Shown here: positions 1 to 12,166 of the stretch, one piece after another
How the letters are laid out: each line of letters opens with the position of its first letter
How positions within the stretch are numbered: position 1 is the first letter of the stretch
NCBI RefSeq assembly: GCF_000283155.1
Contig: NW_004454159.1
Coordinates: 18,831,206 to 18,895,205, forward strand
Reading direction: 5' to 3'
Length of the DNA stretch: 64,000 bases
Origin: Ceratotherium simum simum
Taxonomy: Eukaryota; Chordata; Mammalia; Perissodactyla; Rhinocerotidae
Notes under the pieces: generated by a model
The model's input: only the letters and a program-made list of their open reading frames with translations
Told to the model about the DNA's origin: nothing
Database searches by the model: none
Position numbers and translations under genes: made by a program

Positions 1-2640
1 ATGGTCTTTCCTTCCCTGGCTACATCAGGGGAGGGTATATTTCCAAGATCTTTCTGGAGACTACAACTTGATGTAGAGTTTGGATTCCCACCCAATTTAA
101 TACTGTTTCCCTCAAATGGAGAAATGAATCAATTGCTCAGGAAAGTTTACAGTTGCTCCAAATGACCACCAAATTCATCTCACTTTAGGACACCTATTTT
201 CATATCACTTTTCTTTGAAACTAATGATTATTCCTGACATTGAAAGTCCAGGGAAAACTATCAGGAGCCTTGGGGGGGTCTCAAGCCCCTCAAAGAGCCC
301 ATGTACAGTGTTATTTTCTTATAAAACTCATTCAAAATCCATTTGGGCAGTAGGATCAATACAGTCACAAGCCTGCAAGACAGGCCTGGCTGAAGCTGAA
401 TTTCATGTTAGAGAAAACAGTGTGAGAGGAAAGCATCAATATCTTGTACTACTCACTGATCATACAAAAAGATGTAAAATACAATTGAAAATCTCTTCTA
501 AGTTTTCCTAAGAGTTAGAAAACGATGACAGAAAATGGATGTGTATGCTGACCCAAAGGTTACTCACTTCTTTTACCAAGATTGCAATAGGATTCTGCTC
601 CCAGGGAGGCATTTGAACCCGGAGGAGACCAATTTACTGGGCTTAGCCCACTAGGTCACTGTTGGATGAGGTGACACAGGTAGAAATCACCTGGTGTTTC
701 ATTGCAAGTTAATCCCTCTTCCTCCTTGTTATTTAATTTTCTTTACTCCAGGGTGACTTCTGGATGTACACAGCATCTTATTCAGTTCAGAAGCCACTGG
801 GCTTTGATTGTGCAATCAGTACACTGCCTTCACTTTTCTTCTGTCAGTAAACTACCTCTCTGGAACAACTGCCTGGCAAACGAATGGGGTCACAATATGC
901 TTGTCTGTAAAGCCGACAGCACATCGCATCCTCCACGCAACGTTACACAGATCAACAGTGTCCGAGTCCCAGCGTTATCATGTGACGGTTGTTCTTACTT
1001 CTTAGTTTAGCAAGAAATGGCTTAATCTCCCATGGGCAAGTTTAACCCTTGAACAGAAATTTGCCACACTTAAAAATGAGGGAAAGTGCAGTGGAGGAAA
1101 TGCAGATTGCTCGTTCACCACTGTTCTCTCCTGAAATAGTCAGCGGAACCATTTAATGCCAAGCAATCTAGGAAATTTTTTCACACCTCCCTGACAGCTG
1201 ATGGGCTCTGACTGACTTCCTAACTGAGCGTTCACTAAATAAATAGGATTTTAACGAGTCCAGTGTTCATGGGGAGGCAGACTGGAACCTGTGAATATCT
1301 CATTTCTTTTATGGAAGTGCAGCTGTAAGGGCACGAGTCCTTGCTCTTCATTCAATCTAAAATCACCCATTGAAATTTTAATCTTTCAATAGAGAATAAA
1401 TGTCAGTTATCATGATATTTTCTTCTGGGTTCACCCACATGGACTTCTCCTCCCCAAGGCTGACCTGGCTGAGTGCCTAGCCTGGTGACACCAGAGATAG
1501 TCACTGAGCCATTGATAGAGCATCACTCACCTGCAGACCAGCCTGCCACTTGGTGGCAAGACTATTACACTGGATATCTTCCAGCATGGAGGGGGAAGAG
1601 CTTTGTCTTCTTTGGATTAGATATGTGTTCTTGATATTAATCTGCCTTCCTTGCCCATAATGTTGCTGCCTTATTCGCCATGATGGTGATTTCACTCCAC
1701 GCTCCACACCATATTGCTTCGGATCAAGAAGCTCGTTTCACAGCAAAAGAATTTCAGCGGAGGGGAATGCCCATGGAATCCACTGGTTTTTACCACATAC
1801 TCCACCACTCAGAAGCTTAATAGGACAGTGGCACAGCCTACTGAAGCCCTGGTTAGCTGCCAGTTAGAAGAGACACCCTGAAAGCAGGCGGTTCTATTGC
1901 ACAGGATGCAGTAGATGCTATGAAGCAGAAACAAATAGACATGGGCCTCTCCTACAGCCATGGGTCCAAGAGTCAGGGTTGGAGGCAGCAATGGCTCCTT
2001 TCACGATTACAACTCATAATCCATTTGCAGAATTCTTGCTTCCCATCCTTGCAGTTTTGAGCTCTGCTGGTTTGGAGATTTTGGCTGCTAACAGAACAAA
2101 TGTTTCCATTGAATTGGAAGCTAAGACTGCCAAATATTCATTTTCATCTACTACTGCCCATTGCACCAACAGGCAACCAAAAACTACAGCAGCAACAACA
2201 AAAAACAACAGAAAGAAAAAGAAAGGCTCTGAGAATTCAGACCCTTCAGGAATAAAGATTTGGGTCACCTCACAGGTAAAGAATCATGACCAGCTGAGGT
2301 TCTTTCTGAGGGCAAAGAAAAGATGAAATGGGTAGTGTAGGAGGGAAGATGGTTATAAATATATCTTCGTGATTAGTTACAGAAATGAAGACTATAGCAG
2401 CTATGCATATTTTCTTCCTTACTTTGTGTATGTGTGTGTGTGTTTGAATGATATATATATTATAAATGTGTGTATGGTAACAGTTTTCTTTCTCCGTTTA
2501 ATATTTTATACAAGTTTTGTTGGAAGCTAACTTTACAATTTAGTCATCAGAGAACAGAATATTCAGATGGCACTGTGACCAAATTTGAGGAATAATTAAG
2601 ATGATAAATTTTAATTATTTTATTTTAAATTTATTTATTT
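1..2640. other. Intergenic sequence, no gene recognised
   Basis: No conserved coding block or recognisable interspersed repeat stands out apart from a tRNA-like relic near 598-662 and a short TG/AT-rich tract near 2427-2480. Open frames here are short, overlapping and without family resemblance. Confidence 0.5.
598..662 (-). repeat. tRNA-like relic (possible old SINE head)
   Basis: On the minus strand, GTGACCTAGTGGGCTAAG resembles an A box, and GGGTTCAAATGCC about 25 bases later resembles a B box. No SINE body follows that I recognise. It could be an old tRNA-derived SINE head or chance. Confidence 0.3.
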
Positions 2641-3715
2641 TATTTTTTTTTAGGGAGCCGAGAATTCATTATTTATCTCATTTTTGGTCCAGTTACATAC
2701 AGAAATGTCCCCTGGAGTTTCAAGACCAGAAAGAAGATAGGGCCAGCGCCAGGGAGAGGAGAAGGGGGTAGCTGGCAGTGCTGGATGGAGTCCTGGGGGA
2801 GGGTCCACGCCCTCTCAGGGCGGGAGCTGGGACAGGCGCAGGTGCAGGATTGCCTCCGCCAGCCTCAGGTACTCAGCTGTCTTCTTCATACCCTCCCAGC
2901 AGGCAGGGGATGGGTCACTGGGAACTCCCTGAAGCAGGATGTGCACGCTGGCCTGGCAGCCCTGCAGAGCCTCCGGGTAGGCCCCTGCCTTCTCCTCAAG
3001 CAGGGCCTGGGTGATGAGCTCTGTGGCTTGCCTCAGCCACTTCCTCCCGCTGCCCTCCTGGCTCCCTAGGTTCCTGGTTCAGCCTTTCTGACTCTGCCTG
3101 CATCGCTGCCAGCTCACCTATGTGGGTAGGAGTGGGGCCTGCACCTTCTTCCTTGGAGAAGGGGTGGAAGAGAGCAAGCTCAGCTTCGGTGAGGGGGGCC
3201 TCGGGCAGGGGCCTGGAAGCCTCCTCCCTGCCCCCACAGTTCAGGAGGAGATCCAGGGCCTCCTGGGTAAGGCTGGATGGCCGGGTCCGCTGGCACCTCC
3301 AACTCCTCGAGGCCCCTCCTCTCTGCGGGGAGCGGCTGGTGCAACCAGGGTCCTCAGGCGGCGGCCGGGGCTCGTCCAGGGACGGTGTGGGGATCACAGG
3401 GAGCGGCAGGATGTGCAGGTCCCCGGACACCTCCGAGGGCCGCGTCACCTCCCCACGCTGGAAGAGCTCCTTGAGTGGGGACCTGTTGAGCGCGGGGATG
3501 TGCATGGTGAGGGAAGCAAGTCCTCAGGCCCTGTCGCCGCTCCTGGATCACTGAGGCTTCCAACCGGCCAGACATCTGGGTGCGGGGGAAGCGAGGGAAG
3601 CGGGGAGCTCCTGGAGGTGGCGGAAGAGGTCGCGGTGGGTGTGGGCCAGGTCTCCACGCAGCTTGCCGAAGTCGCTGTGCCGCAGGCAATGAATGTTAGG
3701 ACTTTGCATCTCAGC
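2641..3715 (-). pseudogene. SNX15: SNX15 processed pseudogene (5'-truncated retrocopy)
   Basis: Read on the minus strand, this matches sorting nexin 15 without introns. The PX-domain part comes first (RHSDFGKLRGDLAHTHRDLF, then SGRLEASVIQERR). The linker follows (IPALNRSPLKELF, GEVTRPSEVSGDLHILPLP, LTEAELALFHPFSKEEGA). The MIT domain is last (QATELITQALLEEKAGAYPE, then LQGVPSDPSPACWEGMKK). The C-terminus RLSQLPP ends at a stop at 2815-2817, followed by UTR-like sequence and a T-run at 2641-2652 on the plus strand, which is the decayed poly(A). The first 50 or so residues are missing, and at least four frameshifts separate the blocks. It is dead as a protein gene. The parent functions in endosomal sorting. 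Confidence 0.88.
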
Positions 3716-4393
3716 ATGTTCAGATAAGGGTGAGAATATCTTCCTTTGTATGAAGTATAGTTGTGTCTCGTTAGACAGAAACATAGAGTGCTGTTCAAAT
3801 ATGTACAGGGTGTGTATGGCTGCTGAGTAGCCCACGGAGTAGATAGTAGCTAGTTATTAAGCTATTCTCTCTTAGCTGTAAGCCCTCCCTTCTAGACTCC
3901 GCTTTGTGATGCTAATATTGACACTCTTCATATTTCTGTTTGCCAGCTGCTCCCTGTTCGATTCTGCTAATAGTGGCACTATCGAAAGCCTGTGAGGCTG
4001 GAAGGGAAGGGATTGCTCCTTCCTGTTTGCCCGAGAACTTCCTGACTTCTTCCTGTTCCGGTGAGTGTCACCTTATTCTCACTTCTTCACCCGGGCAATG
4101 GCAGTTTATTTCTGTAGCAGTAGCTGAATCCAGTTTGCAGTTTTCCCAATATTTGCAGAACCAGCCTCTTTGTGCCCCCTCTGAGACATTTGCGCCACCT
4201 GGTGTGCCACTTCCCCGGGGGGCCAAGTTTCAGCTCCAGGGAGCTCTGCCCAAGCTTTTAAGCTTTAATAGTTCCAACCACTTCTCTCTTGTTCCTCAAA
4301 CGTTGGTTTGCACCTCCATTCTATCTTACTGTTCTGTTTCCCTTTTCTGTCACCAAGTTAATTCTTTCTCCCTGGTTTCGAGTCTTTTTTTTT

Positions 4394-4589
4394 TCTTTCT
4401 TTTGGTGAGGGAGATTGGCCATGAGCTGACATCTGTGCCCATCTTCCTCTATTTTGTATATGGGATGCTGCCACAGCATAGCTTGATGAGCAGTGCGTAG
4501 GTCGGCACCAGGGATGCAAACCTGCCAATCCTGGGCGGCTGAAACAGAGCATGGGAAGTTAACCACTAGGCCACTGGGCTGGCCCCTGG
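4394..4589 (-). repeat. ERE SINE, diverged
   Basis: Minus-strand copy. It has the tail block found in EREs (GAGGGAGATTGGCCATGAGC, read on plus) and the head GGGGCCAGCCCAGTGGCCTA, read on minus. Internal changes show it is an older copy than those with clear duplications. Confidence 0.85.
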
Positions 4590-4725
4590 TTTCCAGTCTT
4601 TGATGTTAAATTTTTTCTGGTGTGGGACTTCTGTTTCTATCTAAGATGGAGTAACAGGGACTAGATTTCACTTCTCACGTGTATCACAAGTTCAAAAATA
4701 GCCAAAGCAAAACCAACGAATCACT

Positions 4726-5137
4726 GAAGTAGTAATTAGTAGAAGTTTATTGTGCACACACCAAAAAGACAGTTCTCGAACCAGGAGCACTCCAACCAAA
4801 CGTGGAATGACCCTCAGGGGTATATTGTTATAAAGCAGTTTATATAGTGAGAAGGCGTTGACTATTCAGTAACAGAAGTCAGAAGGCAGTAATAGTGATT
4901 GGTTATAATATTAGAACTTTAAGTGATAGGGAATTGGTCAATGGTTACCTCCTATCAACCTTAAAAAACAGTTTAAATTTTGCTTATGATATCCAGAGGC
5001 TAAACAAGAAATTACCCAGGTCAAATTAAGCTTTGCTTGTATGACTAAACTGTTTCGTTTGCTCAGGGAATTTTCAAGGCTGGTCTCCATTTGTTTTTGA
5101 TTTTAACACCTGAAACAACCAAGGGATCCAGACAACA
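4726..5137 (-). repeat. Possible solo LTR
   Basis: Read on minus, the block starts with TG, ends with CA, and has AATAAA about 25 bases before the end (near 4750), all as expected of a retroviral-type LTR of about 410 bp. No matching target duplication was found, and I cannot name the family. It might instead be unclassified unique sequence. Confidence 0.33.
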
Positions 5138-5171
5138 TATATGAATGATGGTTTTCAAGACACTAAAAATC

Positions 5172-5290
5172 AGGGGCTGGCCCAGTGGCGTAGTGGTTAA
5201 GTTCGTGTGCCCCGCTTTTGCGGCCCTGGGTTTGTAGGTTCAAATCCTGGGAGTAGACCAAGGCGCTGCTCATCGCCCCAGCTGACTGTC
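5172..5290 (+). repeat. ERE SINE fragment (head only)
   Basis: Begins GGGGCTGGCCCAGTGGCGTA with an A box and a B-box-like GGTTCAAATCC. It breaks off before the usual tail, at about 5275-5290. Confidence 0.85.
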
Positions 5291-5459
5291 TGGAGAGAGT
5301 TTTCAGGCTGTGGGGCAGGGAGGGGAACCCAGGCAGAAATAAGCTGCAGAAATGAGAGGCAGAAATGGAGTTGGGAATAAGCCCAGGTGGCTATAGTTAG
5401 CAGAGCAGAGCACTGGAGAGGAGAGAACCTTTCTTTACATAAAGAGAATGAAAAGACAA

Positions 5460-6425
5460 GCCACGGTCTGGGAGAAAATATTTGCAAATCACATGTCTGA
5501 TAAAGGACTTTTATTCATAATATGTAATGAACCCTTAAAGCTCAATAATAAGAAAACAGTCCAATAAAAAATGGGCAAAAGATTTGAACAGACACTTCAC
5601 CAAAGAAGATATACAGATGATATCAAATAGCACATGAAAAGATGCTCAACATCAATAGTCATTAGGGAAATGCAAATTAGAACTACAATGAGATGCCATA
5701 ATACACCTATATTAGAGACTCTAAAATTTAAAAGACTGATCATACCAAGTGTTGGTGAAGATGTAGAGGAACTGGCCCTCTCATACACTGCTGGTGGGAA
5801 TGTTAAATGGTACACTTTGGAAAAACAGTTTGGCAGTTTCTTAACAAGTTAAACGTCTATCTGCCAAATGACCCAGCCATTCCACTCCTAGGGGTTACCC
5901 AAGACAAATGAAAGTGTATGTCCACACAGAGGCTTGTACAGGAATATTCATAGCAGCTTTATTTGTAATAAACAAAAACTAGAAACAACCCAAATGTCCA
6001 TCCACAGGCTGATGAATAAGCAATTTGTGATATATACCTATAATGGAACACTATTCAGCAATAAAAAGGAATGAATTATTGAAACACACAAAAAGTAGAT
6101 AAATTTTAAAATAATTATTCTGAATGAAAGAATCCAGACAAAAAAGAGTACATACTGTATAGTTCCGTTTATTTAAAATTCTAGAAAATGCAAATTAATA
6201 TAGAGAGGCAGAAAGCAGATCTGTGGTTGCTTGGGGATGGGGGTGAGGAGAGGGGCACAAGAAAGGTATTGCAAATGGATTACTTTGGGGGTGGTGGAAA
6301 TGTTTATTGATTGTGGAGATGGTTTTACCAGTATATACTTACGGCAAAACTTAAATTGTACACTTTAAACATATGTAGTTTACTGTATATAAATTATATC
6401 TCAAAGGTGTTAAAAATTACAAATA
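5460..6425 (+). mobile_element. L1 LINE, 3' end of ORF2 and 3' UTR (relic)
   Basis: Plus-strand L1 remnant. Typical end-of-ORF2 phrases are present in nucleotide form (aaaatgggcaaaagatttga, cactgctggtgggaatgtta, attcatagcagctttatttg, aacaacccaaatgtccatcc), followed by a 3' UTR with attgtacactttaaa. Frames are broken. A 5'-truncated old copy. Confidence 0.85.
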
Positions 6426-6748
6426 AAACAAATTAGAATGCATTAGGATGATGCTGGTTAGACAAAACAGCACAGGCATTCCTTTTGGCAGCTAACAAAC
6501 CTATTTCTCTCCTACTTCTACTGCCTTGGACTGCACTCTCCCTTGAGAAGCTTTCACCCAGGGCAAGCTGTCCCCAGCTCTAGGTCCTGGGGAAGATTTT
6601 CGTTACTTCCTACTGTGGCAAGAGCCTATGCTGCTTGGGTCCAGAGATTATTGGCTATGCTATCATTCTGTTATGAAATTGGGAGGGATGCCTGCCATCT
6701 TTCCCTCCCACTTTTCATTACCACATGCTGGGATTATTGGTATGGTGG

Positions 6749-6750
6749 AT

Positions 6751-6790
<40 letters not shown>

Positions 6791-6804
6791 AGTGTGTGTG
6801 TTAA
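6749..6804 (+). repeat. (TG)n microsatellite
   Basis: About 20 TG units with one GA interruption (gtgagagtg). It is likely to vary in length. Confidence 0.95.
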
Positions 6805-7254
6805 GAGAGACTATATAGTTAGATATGTAAAGAGATAAGAGACCCTACAAGAAGTGACAAGAGTCAGGTCTCTGGGTTTTTTCAAATGAGAAAAAAGCTT
6901 AGCATTTTTTAAAAGTATCTTTAATTGTCAAGTAATACCAAAATTGAAAGAAAACCATTTTGTAATTCACAATTTTACCACCATAACAAGTATTTTCATT
7001 ACTTTGTATTCCCTTCCAGGGATTTGTCCCTATGGCTGAATATTTTTTACCTAGAAGTTGTCATATAATTTTGCACTTAGATTTTTTCACTGAACATCGT
7101 AACATTGAACATGACTTTGTTGCTTTTTAAAATGTTCTTTGGGGAAATACACTTTCATAGAAGACAGAATTAGACCTATAACAGCTGCTTAGGAGATTAA
7201 AAGCAGACACTGAAAAGAATTTCACCTTAGCAAGAGTAGCTAAAAACAAATTCT

Positions 7255-8990
7255 TTCTTTCTTTCTTTTTTTAAATTGATGTATAAGTGACAGATAACAT
7301 TATATTAGTTTCAGGTGTACAACATAATGAATCGGTATTTGTATATATTGCAAAATGATCACTGCAGTAGCCTGGTTAGCATCTGTCACCATACATAGCA
7401 ACAAAAAATATTTTTTTCTTGTGATGAGAACTTTTAAGATTTACTCTCTTAGCAACTTTGAAATATGGAATACAGTACCATTAACTATAGTCACCACGCT
7501 GTACATTACATCGCCACGACTTATTTTATAACAAGAAGTTTGTACCTTTTGATCACCTTCACCCATTTTATTTTGCGCACCTCACACCCCTGCCTTTGGC
7601 AACCACCAGTCTCCTCTCTGTGTCTATAAGCTTCTTTTTTTAAGATTTCGTATGTAATTGAGATCATACAGTATTTGTCTTTCTCTGTCTGACTTATTTC
7701 ACCTAGCATAACGCCCTCAAAGTCCATCCATGTTGTCGCAAATGGCAAGATTTTTTTTAATGGCTGAATAATATTCTGTTGTATTTATATACCACATATT
7801 CTTTACCCCTTCATCCATTGATAGACATTTAGATTGTTCACATGTCTTGGCTATTGTAAATAATGCTGCAGTGAACATGGGGTGCAGATACTTTTTCGAG
7901 TTAGTGTTTTCAGTTTCTTGGGATAAATACCCAGAAGTGGAATTGCTGGATCACATGGTAGTTCTATTCTTAGTTTTTGAGGAACCTCCATACTGTTTTC
8001 CATAGTGGCCGCACCAATTTACTTTCCCACCAACAGTGCACGAGAGTTCCTTTTCTCCACATCCTCGCCAACACTTATTTCTTGTCTTTTTGATAATAGC
8101 CATTCTAACAGATGTGAGGTGATGTCTCATTGTGGTTTTGATTTGCATTTCCCTGGTGATTAGTGATGTTGAACACCTTTTCATGTACCTGTTGGCCATC
8201 TGTATATCTTTGGAAAAATGTCTATTCAGATCCTCTGCCCATTTTTAATCGGACTGTTTTTTTGCTATTGAGTTATATGTGTTCTTTATAGATTTTGGAT
8301 ATTGGCCCCATATCAGATACATGATTTGCAAATATTTTCTCCCATTCAGTAGGTTGCCTTTTCATTTTGTTGATTGTTTCCTTTGCCATGAAGAAGCTTT
8401 TTAGTTTGATGTAGTCCCATTTATTTTTGCTTTTGTTGCCTTTGCTTTTGGAGTCAGACCCAAAAAATCATCACCAAGACCGACGTCAAGGAGCTTACTG
8501 CCTATGTTTTCTTCTAGGAGTTTTATGGTTTCAGATTTTAAATTCAAGTCTTTCATCCATTTTGAGTTAACTTTTGTGCATGGTCTACTTTCATTCTTTT
8601 GCAGGTGGCTGTTCAGTTTTCCTAACACCATTTATTGAAGAGACTGTCCTTTCCTCGTTGTATATTCTTGCCTCCTTTGTTGTAAATTAATTGACCATAT
8701 GTGTGGGTTTATTTCTGGGATCTCTATTCTGTTCCACTGATCTATGTGTCTGTTTTCATGCCAATACCGTACTGTTTTGATGACTATAGCTTTGTAATAC
8801 AGTGTGATATCAGGGAGTGGGATGCCTCCAGCTTTGTTCTTTCTCAAGGTCGCTTTGTTTGGCTATTGGGAGTCTTTTGTGGTTCTATACAAATTTTAGG
8901 GTTGCATTTTCTATTTTGGTGAAAAATGGTATTGGAATTTTGATAGGGATTGCATTGAATCTGTAGGTTGCTTTGGGTAAGGCTTAGCAT
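7255..8990 (-). mobile_element. L1 LINE 3' portion (relic)
   Basis: Reverse-strand L1. The 3' UTR end lies at about 7255-7330 (ttagtttcaggtgtacaaca on plus), and ORF2 sequence follows up to about 8990. Short minus-strand frames include [20 protein letters not shown] and a [12 protein letters not shown] piece, both ORF2-like. Stops and frameshifts throughout; 5'-truncated; inactive. Confidence 0.88.
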
Positions 8991-9234
8991 TTGGAAAAAA
9001 CAAAGAAGTGCTGGAAATTCTGTGGTCAAAGACGCTTCATTTACTGTCTCTGATTTTTTTTTTAGTCAGGAACTGGTAACATCATCATTATTAGCAGGGA
9101 CAGGCTTAAAAGAAGCACATGAAAAGAATATTATATCACTGGGCTTCTTTGTGAGAAGATCAGGTTATGGATCCCAAATGACAGCATAACTATTACTGAT
9201 GTGTAGAATTTTGACTTTAAAAAAAATGCTTGAG

Positions 9235-9420
9235 GGGGCTGGCCCAGTGGTGCGGGTGGTTGGGTGCACGTGCTCTGCTGCGGCGGCCCGGGGTTCGCCG
9301 GTTGGATCCCGGGCGCGCACCAACGCACCGCTTTTTAAGCCACGCTGTGGCGGCGTCCCATATAAAGTGGAGGAAGATGGGCACGGATGTTAGCCCAGGG
9401 CCGGTCTTCCTCACAAAAAA
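9235..9420 (+). repeat. ERE SINE with target duplication
   Basis: Head GGGGCTGGCCCAGTGGTGCG, B-box region GGTTGGATCCCGGGCGCGC, tail catataaagtggaggaagat, then an A-run. The flanks repeat aaaaaatgcttgag (9221-9234 and 9421-9434). CpG-rich, so fairly young. Confidence 0.95.
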
Positions 9421-9483
9421 AAAAAATGCTTGAGAGCAAAATCACCTGGACTCTCTATATCATGTTAGTGTCCATGACTTTTA

Positions 9484-9787
9484 TTTATTTATTTTTTTTG
9501 TTAGGGAGATCAGCCCTGAGCTAACATCCATGCTAATCCTCCTCTTTTTGCTGAGGAAGACTGGCTCTGCACTAACATCTATTGCCAATCTTCCTCCTTT
9601 TTTTCTCCCCAAAGCCCCAGTAGATAGTTGTATGTCATAGTTGCACATCCTTCCAGTTGCTGTATGTGGGATGTGGCCTCAGCATGGCCGGAGAAGCGGT
9701 GCATCAGTGCGCGCCCGGGATCCCTCCGAACCCGGGTGGCCAGTAGCGGAGCGCGTGCACTTAACCGCTAAGCCACGGGGCCGGCCC
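9484..9787 (-). repeat. ERE SINE with both tail types
   Basis: Minus-strand copy bounded by a perfect 15-bp duplication, tgtccatgactttta, at 9469-9483 and 9788-9802. Read on minus it has the head, then the block ending CTACTGGGGCTTTGGGG, then a second block with GAGGAAGATT and TTAGCTCAGGGC. Most copies here carry only one of these two blocks. Confidence 0.94.
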
Positions 9788-10733
9788 TGTCCATGACTTT
9801 TAGACCACCGGAAACAAACATAAACAAATCAAGCATCACCTGAATGTCACTATTAGATACATAAATCAAAACAGCATATGAGACAATTTACATTTAAGTT
9901 GGAAAATTTTCGGTCTGACTCCATGAATTTATGAATTGGGATGAGTTGTGAAAGGCAAGGAAAAGACATCTTAAAAAAATGTGTCTGGGATGGTTTCAAA
10001 GACTTGTATAAATGAATACCTGGGAAATGCCTTGGAGTGTTGTGGAGTATATGTAGGAAAGTATCTTAAAAATTCACAAAGCTTGAGAGATCAATAATAA
10101 TAGCATTTCCAATTTATATGAGACTGGTAATTTCTGTTCACCAAAATAGTACTTATTTAATCATAGATTAAAATATCAGAATGCATAGAAATAGTATTAA
10201 AACCAATAATCTCTTTTTAAGGTTTTGGTTTTTTTCCCTGATTATAGAAAGGTAATACTCAAGTTTTAAAGGGCAAGGTATGTGGCTGACATTTGCTCTT
10301 ATTTTCGCCACTCAGTATCTGAAACCACTTCCTATGTTAGAATTCCTGACTTTTGTATCTAGGTGGTGGAGGCTGAAAAACCCCAGATGCTTGCTTTCCC
10401 GTGCTTCTTTGTAGTTAGTATGCAGACAGGTGACCCGGGCATCACCCTTCAGATCCACATGCACCAGATTTTGACTTAGGAGCTAGTAACAAAAAATAAA
10501 ACAAGCAACAACATCCCCAAAGCAAATATAATAACTAAATCTAGAAATGAAGTGCTTTCTCTTTGGAAGAGTCAACTGTAGTGGTTGTTGAAAAAAACCA
10601 CTAAAAATGTGGCTTCTGGTGTAGAACTAGCAGCAGTGTTGCATGTAGGGGGCACAGTTGTAAGATCTGATTCCCTGCTGAGAGCTACTTAATATTTTTA
10701 ATCAACTTATCTGATTAAAAAAGCTAATAACTG

Positions 10734-10974
10734 GGGCCAGCCCGGTGGTGTAGCGGTTAAGTGCACGCGCTCCGCTTTGCTGGCCCGAGAGCTCACAGGT
10801 TCGGATCCCAGTCACGCACTGATGCACCGCATGTCAAGCCATGCTGTGGTGGCATCCCATATAAAGTAGACGAAGATGGGCACGGATGTTAGCCCAGGGC
10901 CAATCTTCCTCGGCAAAAAGAGGAAGATTGGCATCGGATGTTAGCTCAGGGCTGATCTTCATCACAAAAAACAA
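10734..10974 (+). repeat. ERE SINE with target duplication
   Basis: Head GGGGCCAGCCCGGTGGTGTA and a repeated GGAAGATxGGCA tail block. The flanks repeat aaaaaagctaataactg / aaaaaagctagtaactg with one mismatch (right copy 10975-10990). Confidence 0.94.
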
Positions 10975-11024
10975 AAAAAGCTAGTAACTGCTTATTATAC
11001 AAACTTTAGAGAATATAGAAAAGG

Positions 11025-11085
11025 TCAATGTGTGTGTGCGTCCATATGTATGTATATATGTGTAAACACACACACATACACGTAG
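11025..11085 (+). repeat. Imperfect TG/AC-rich simple repeat
   Basis: Alternating tgtgtgtgcg, gtatgtatatatgtg and acacacacac runs. Some hairpin potential between the TG and AC parts. Confidence 0.7.
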
Positions 11086-11489
11086 GAGTCTCTTCATAAA
11101 GTTGGGATCATACCATGGAGTTTCGTGCCTACTCTTTTAATGCTATTTTCTATGCCATTCTTTGACAATACAATTCTAAATAGCTTACATCATTTAACTG
11201 TTCTGCTGTTGAATATTTAAGAGTCTATAATATTTTGCTATCATAAAGCTTCAAAGAATATTCTTGTATATAAATTTTGATTAGATCTCTGCTTATTGCT
11301 TTAAGATAAATTCCTAGATAGCAGATTACTAAGTCAGTGAAATTTGAATGTTTTAAAGGCTCTTCATACAGTTGTAAAATTTCTCTCCAGAGGTGGCTGA
11401 CCCACTTGAATCTCTAATGAGTTTTGACTATAAAAGCACTGACATACAACTTTTATAAAAGTGGAATGTCAAACATGAAAACATTCTTT

Positions 11490-11760
11490 ACAGTAGTGAA
11501 TAGGGTACCTGTTATGAGAGTATGCCACTTGCCTAACATGGTGATGTGCTTTAGAGACATTATCACATTTAATTCTCACAATGACACTTTTCATTGGTAC
11601 TTACAGCCTCATCAATAAAATGGAGGGAAATGGCCAAATATCTTGCTTAAGGTCAAACAACTCATAAAATATGGACCCAGGAATCAAGCACTGGTTGTCT
11701 GAATTCAAAGTTCATTTTCTTGCCCCTATATCATTACAACCCAAGAACTGAAATCATTTT
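11490..11760 (+). repeat. MIR SINE
   Basis: Carries the MIR core-like string catttaattctcacaatgac, then gaggcatcaat-like, gcttaaggtcaaacaactca and a 3' part (ctgaattcaaagttc). An old mammal-wide copy. Confidence 0.6.
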
Positions 11761-11916
11761 TGAGTTTTGAAATGAACACTTGGGAGGAAAGAAGTATGGG
11801 TGAGTTGGAAGTAGTAGAGAAGAGGTGAGAAGCAGTTAAAAAACATATCGTCTTAGTTAAAAGAATTTACAGACTGACAAAACACAGTGTTAGCAGGGCA
11901 TTTTAACCAATGAGTA

Positions 11917-11922
11917 TTTATT
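11917..11922 (-). terminator. Polyadenylation signal AATAAA, probable distal site of GRAMD2B
   Basis: AATAAA on the minus strand, about 1.19 kb after the stop codon, with a TG-rich element 25-35 bases further on. It is the best-formed cleavage signal after the last exon. An earlier AATAAA at 12167-12172 has a weaker downstream TG-rich region. Confidence 0.5.
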
Positions 11923-12166
11923 AAAAGCCGGGGTGCACCAGGCACAATTCTTGTCCAGTAGGCTAACAAATACAAATGATGTAACCAATTCACTTATTAG
12001 CTTATTCGATTAAACAAAATACATTTCATAGAAATGATTATAAAATGCATTGCAGACAGAAACAGAATACCTTGTGTGTTACAGATCTTATGGTACCTAA
12101 GTAATTATTAATAAAAACCAGCCAATCCATATGGTAAATAGAAGTTAGCAAACCACCAGTTATTTC

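Larger units (their letters stand above)
3716..11894. other. Intergenic block between the SNX15 retrocopy and the 3' end of GRAMD2B
   Basis: About half of this stretch is covered by the EREs, L1 pieces and simple repeats listed separately. The unassigned parts (3716-4390, 6430-6740, 6805-7250, 9803-10730, 11090-11490) show no conserved coding block, RNA gene or recognisable regulatory site. Confidence 0.5.

Noticed and set aside
3120..3727. Long plus-strand open frames (144 and 201 aa) in GC-rich sequence
   Set aside because: They are the antisense of the SNX15 retrocopy. The minus strand explains the sequence block by block.
2590..3730. Target-site duplication for the SNX15 retrocopy
   Set aside because: AT-rich flank at 2590-2640 and the boundary near 3700-3730 share no convincing repeat; age or truncation may have erased it.
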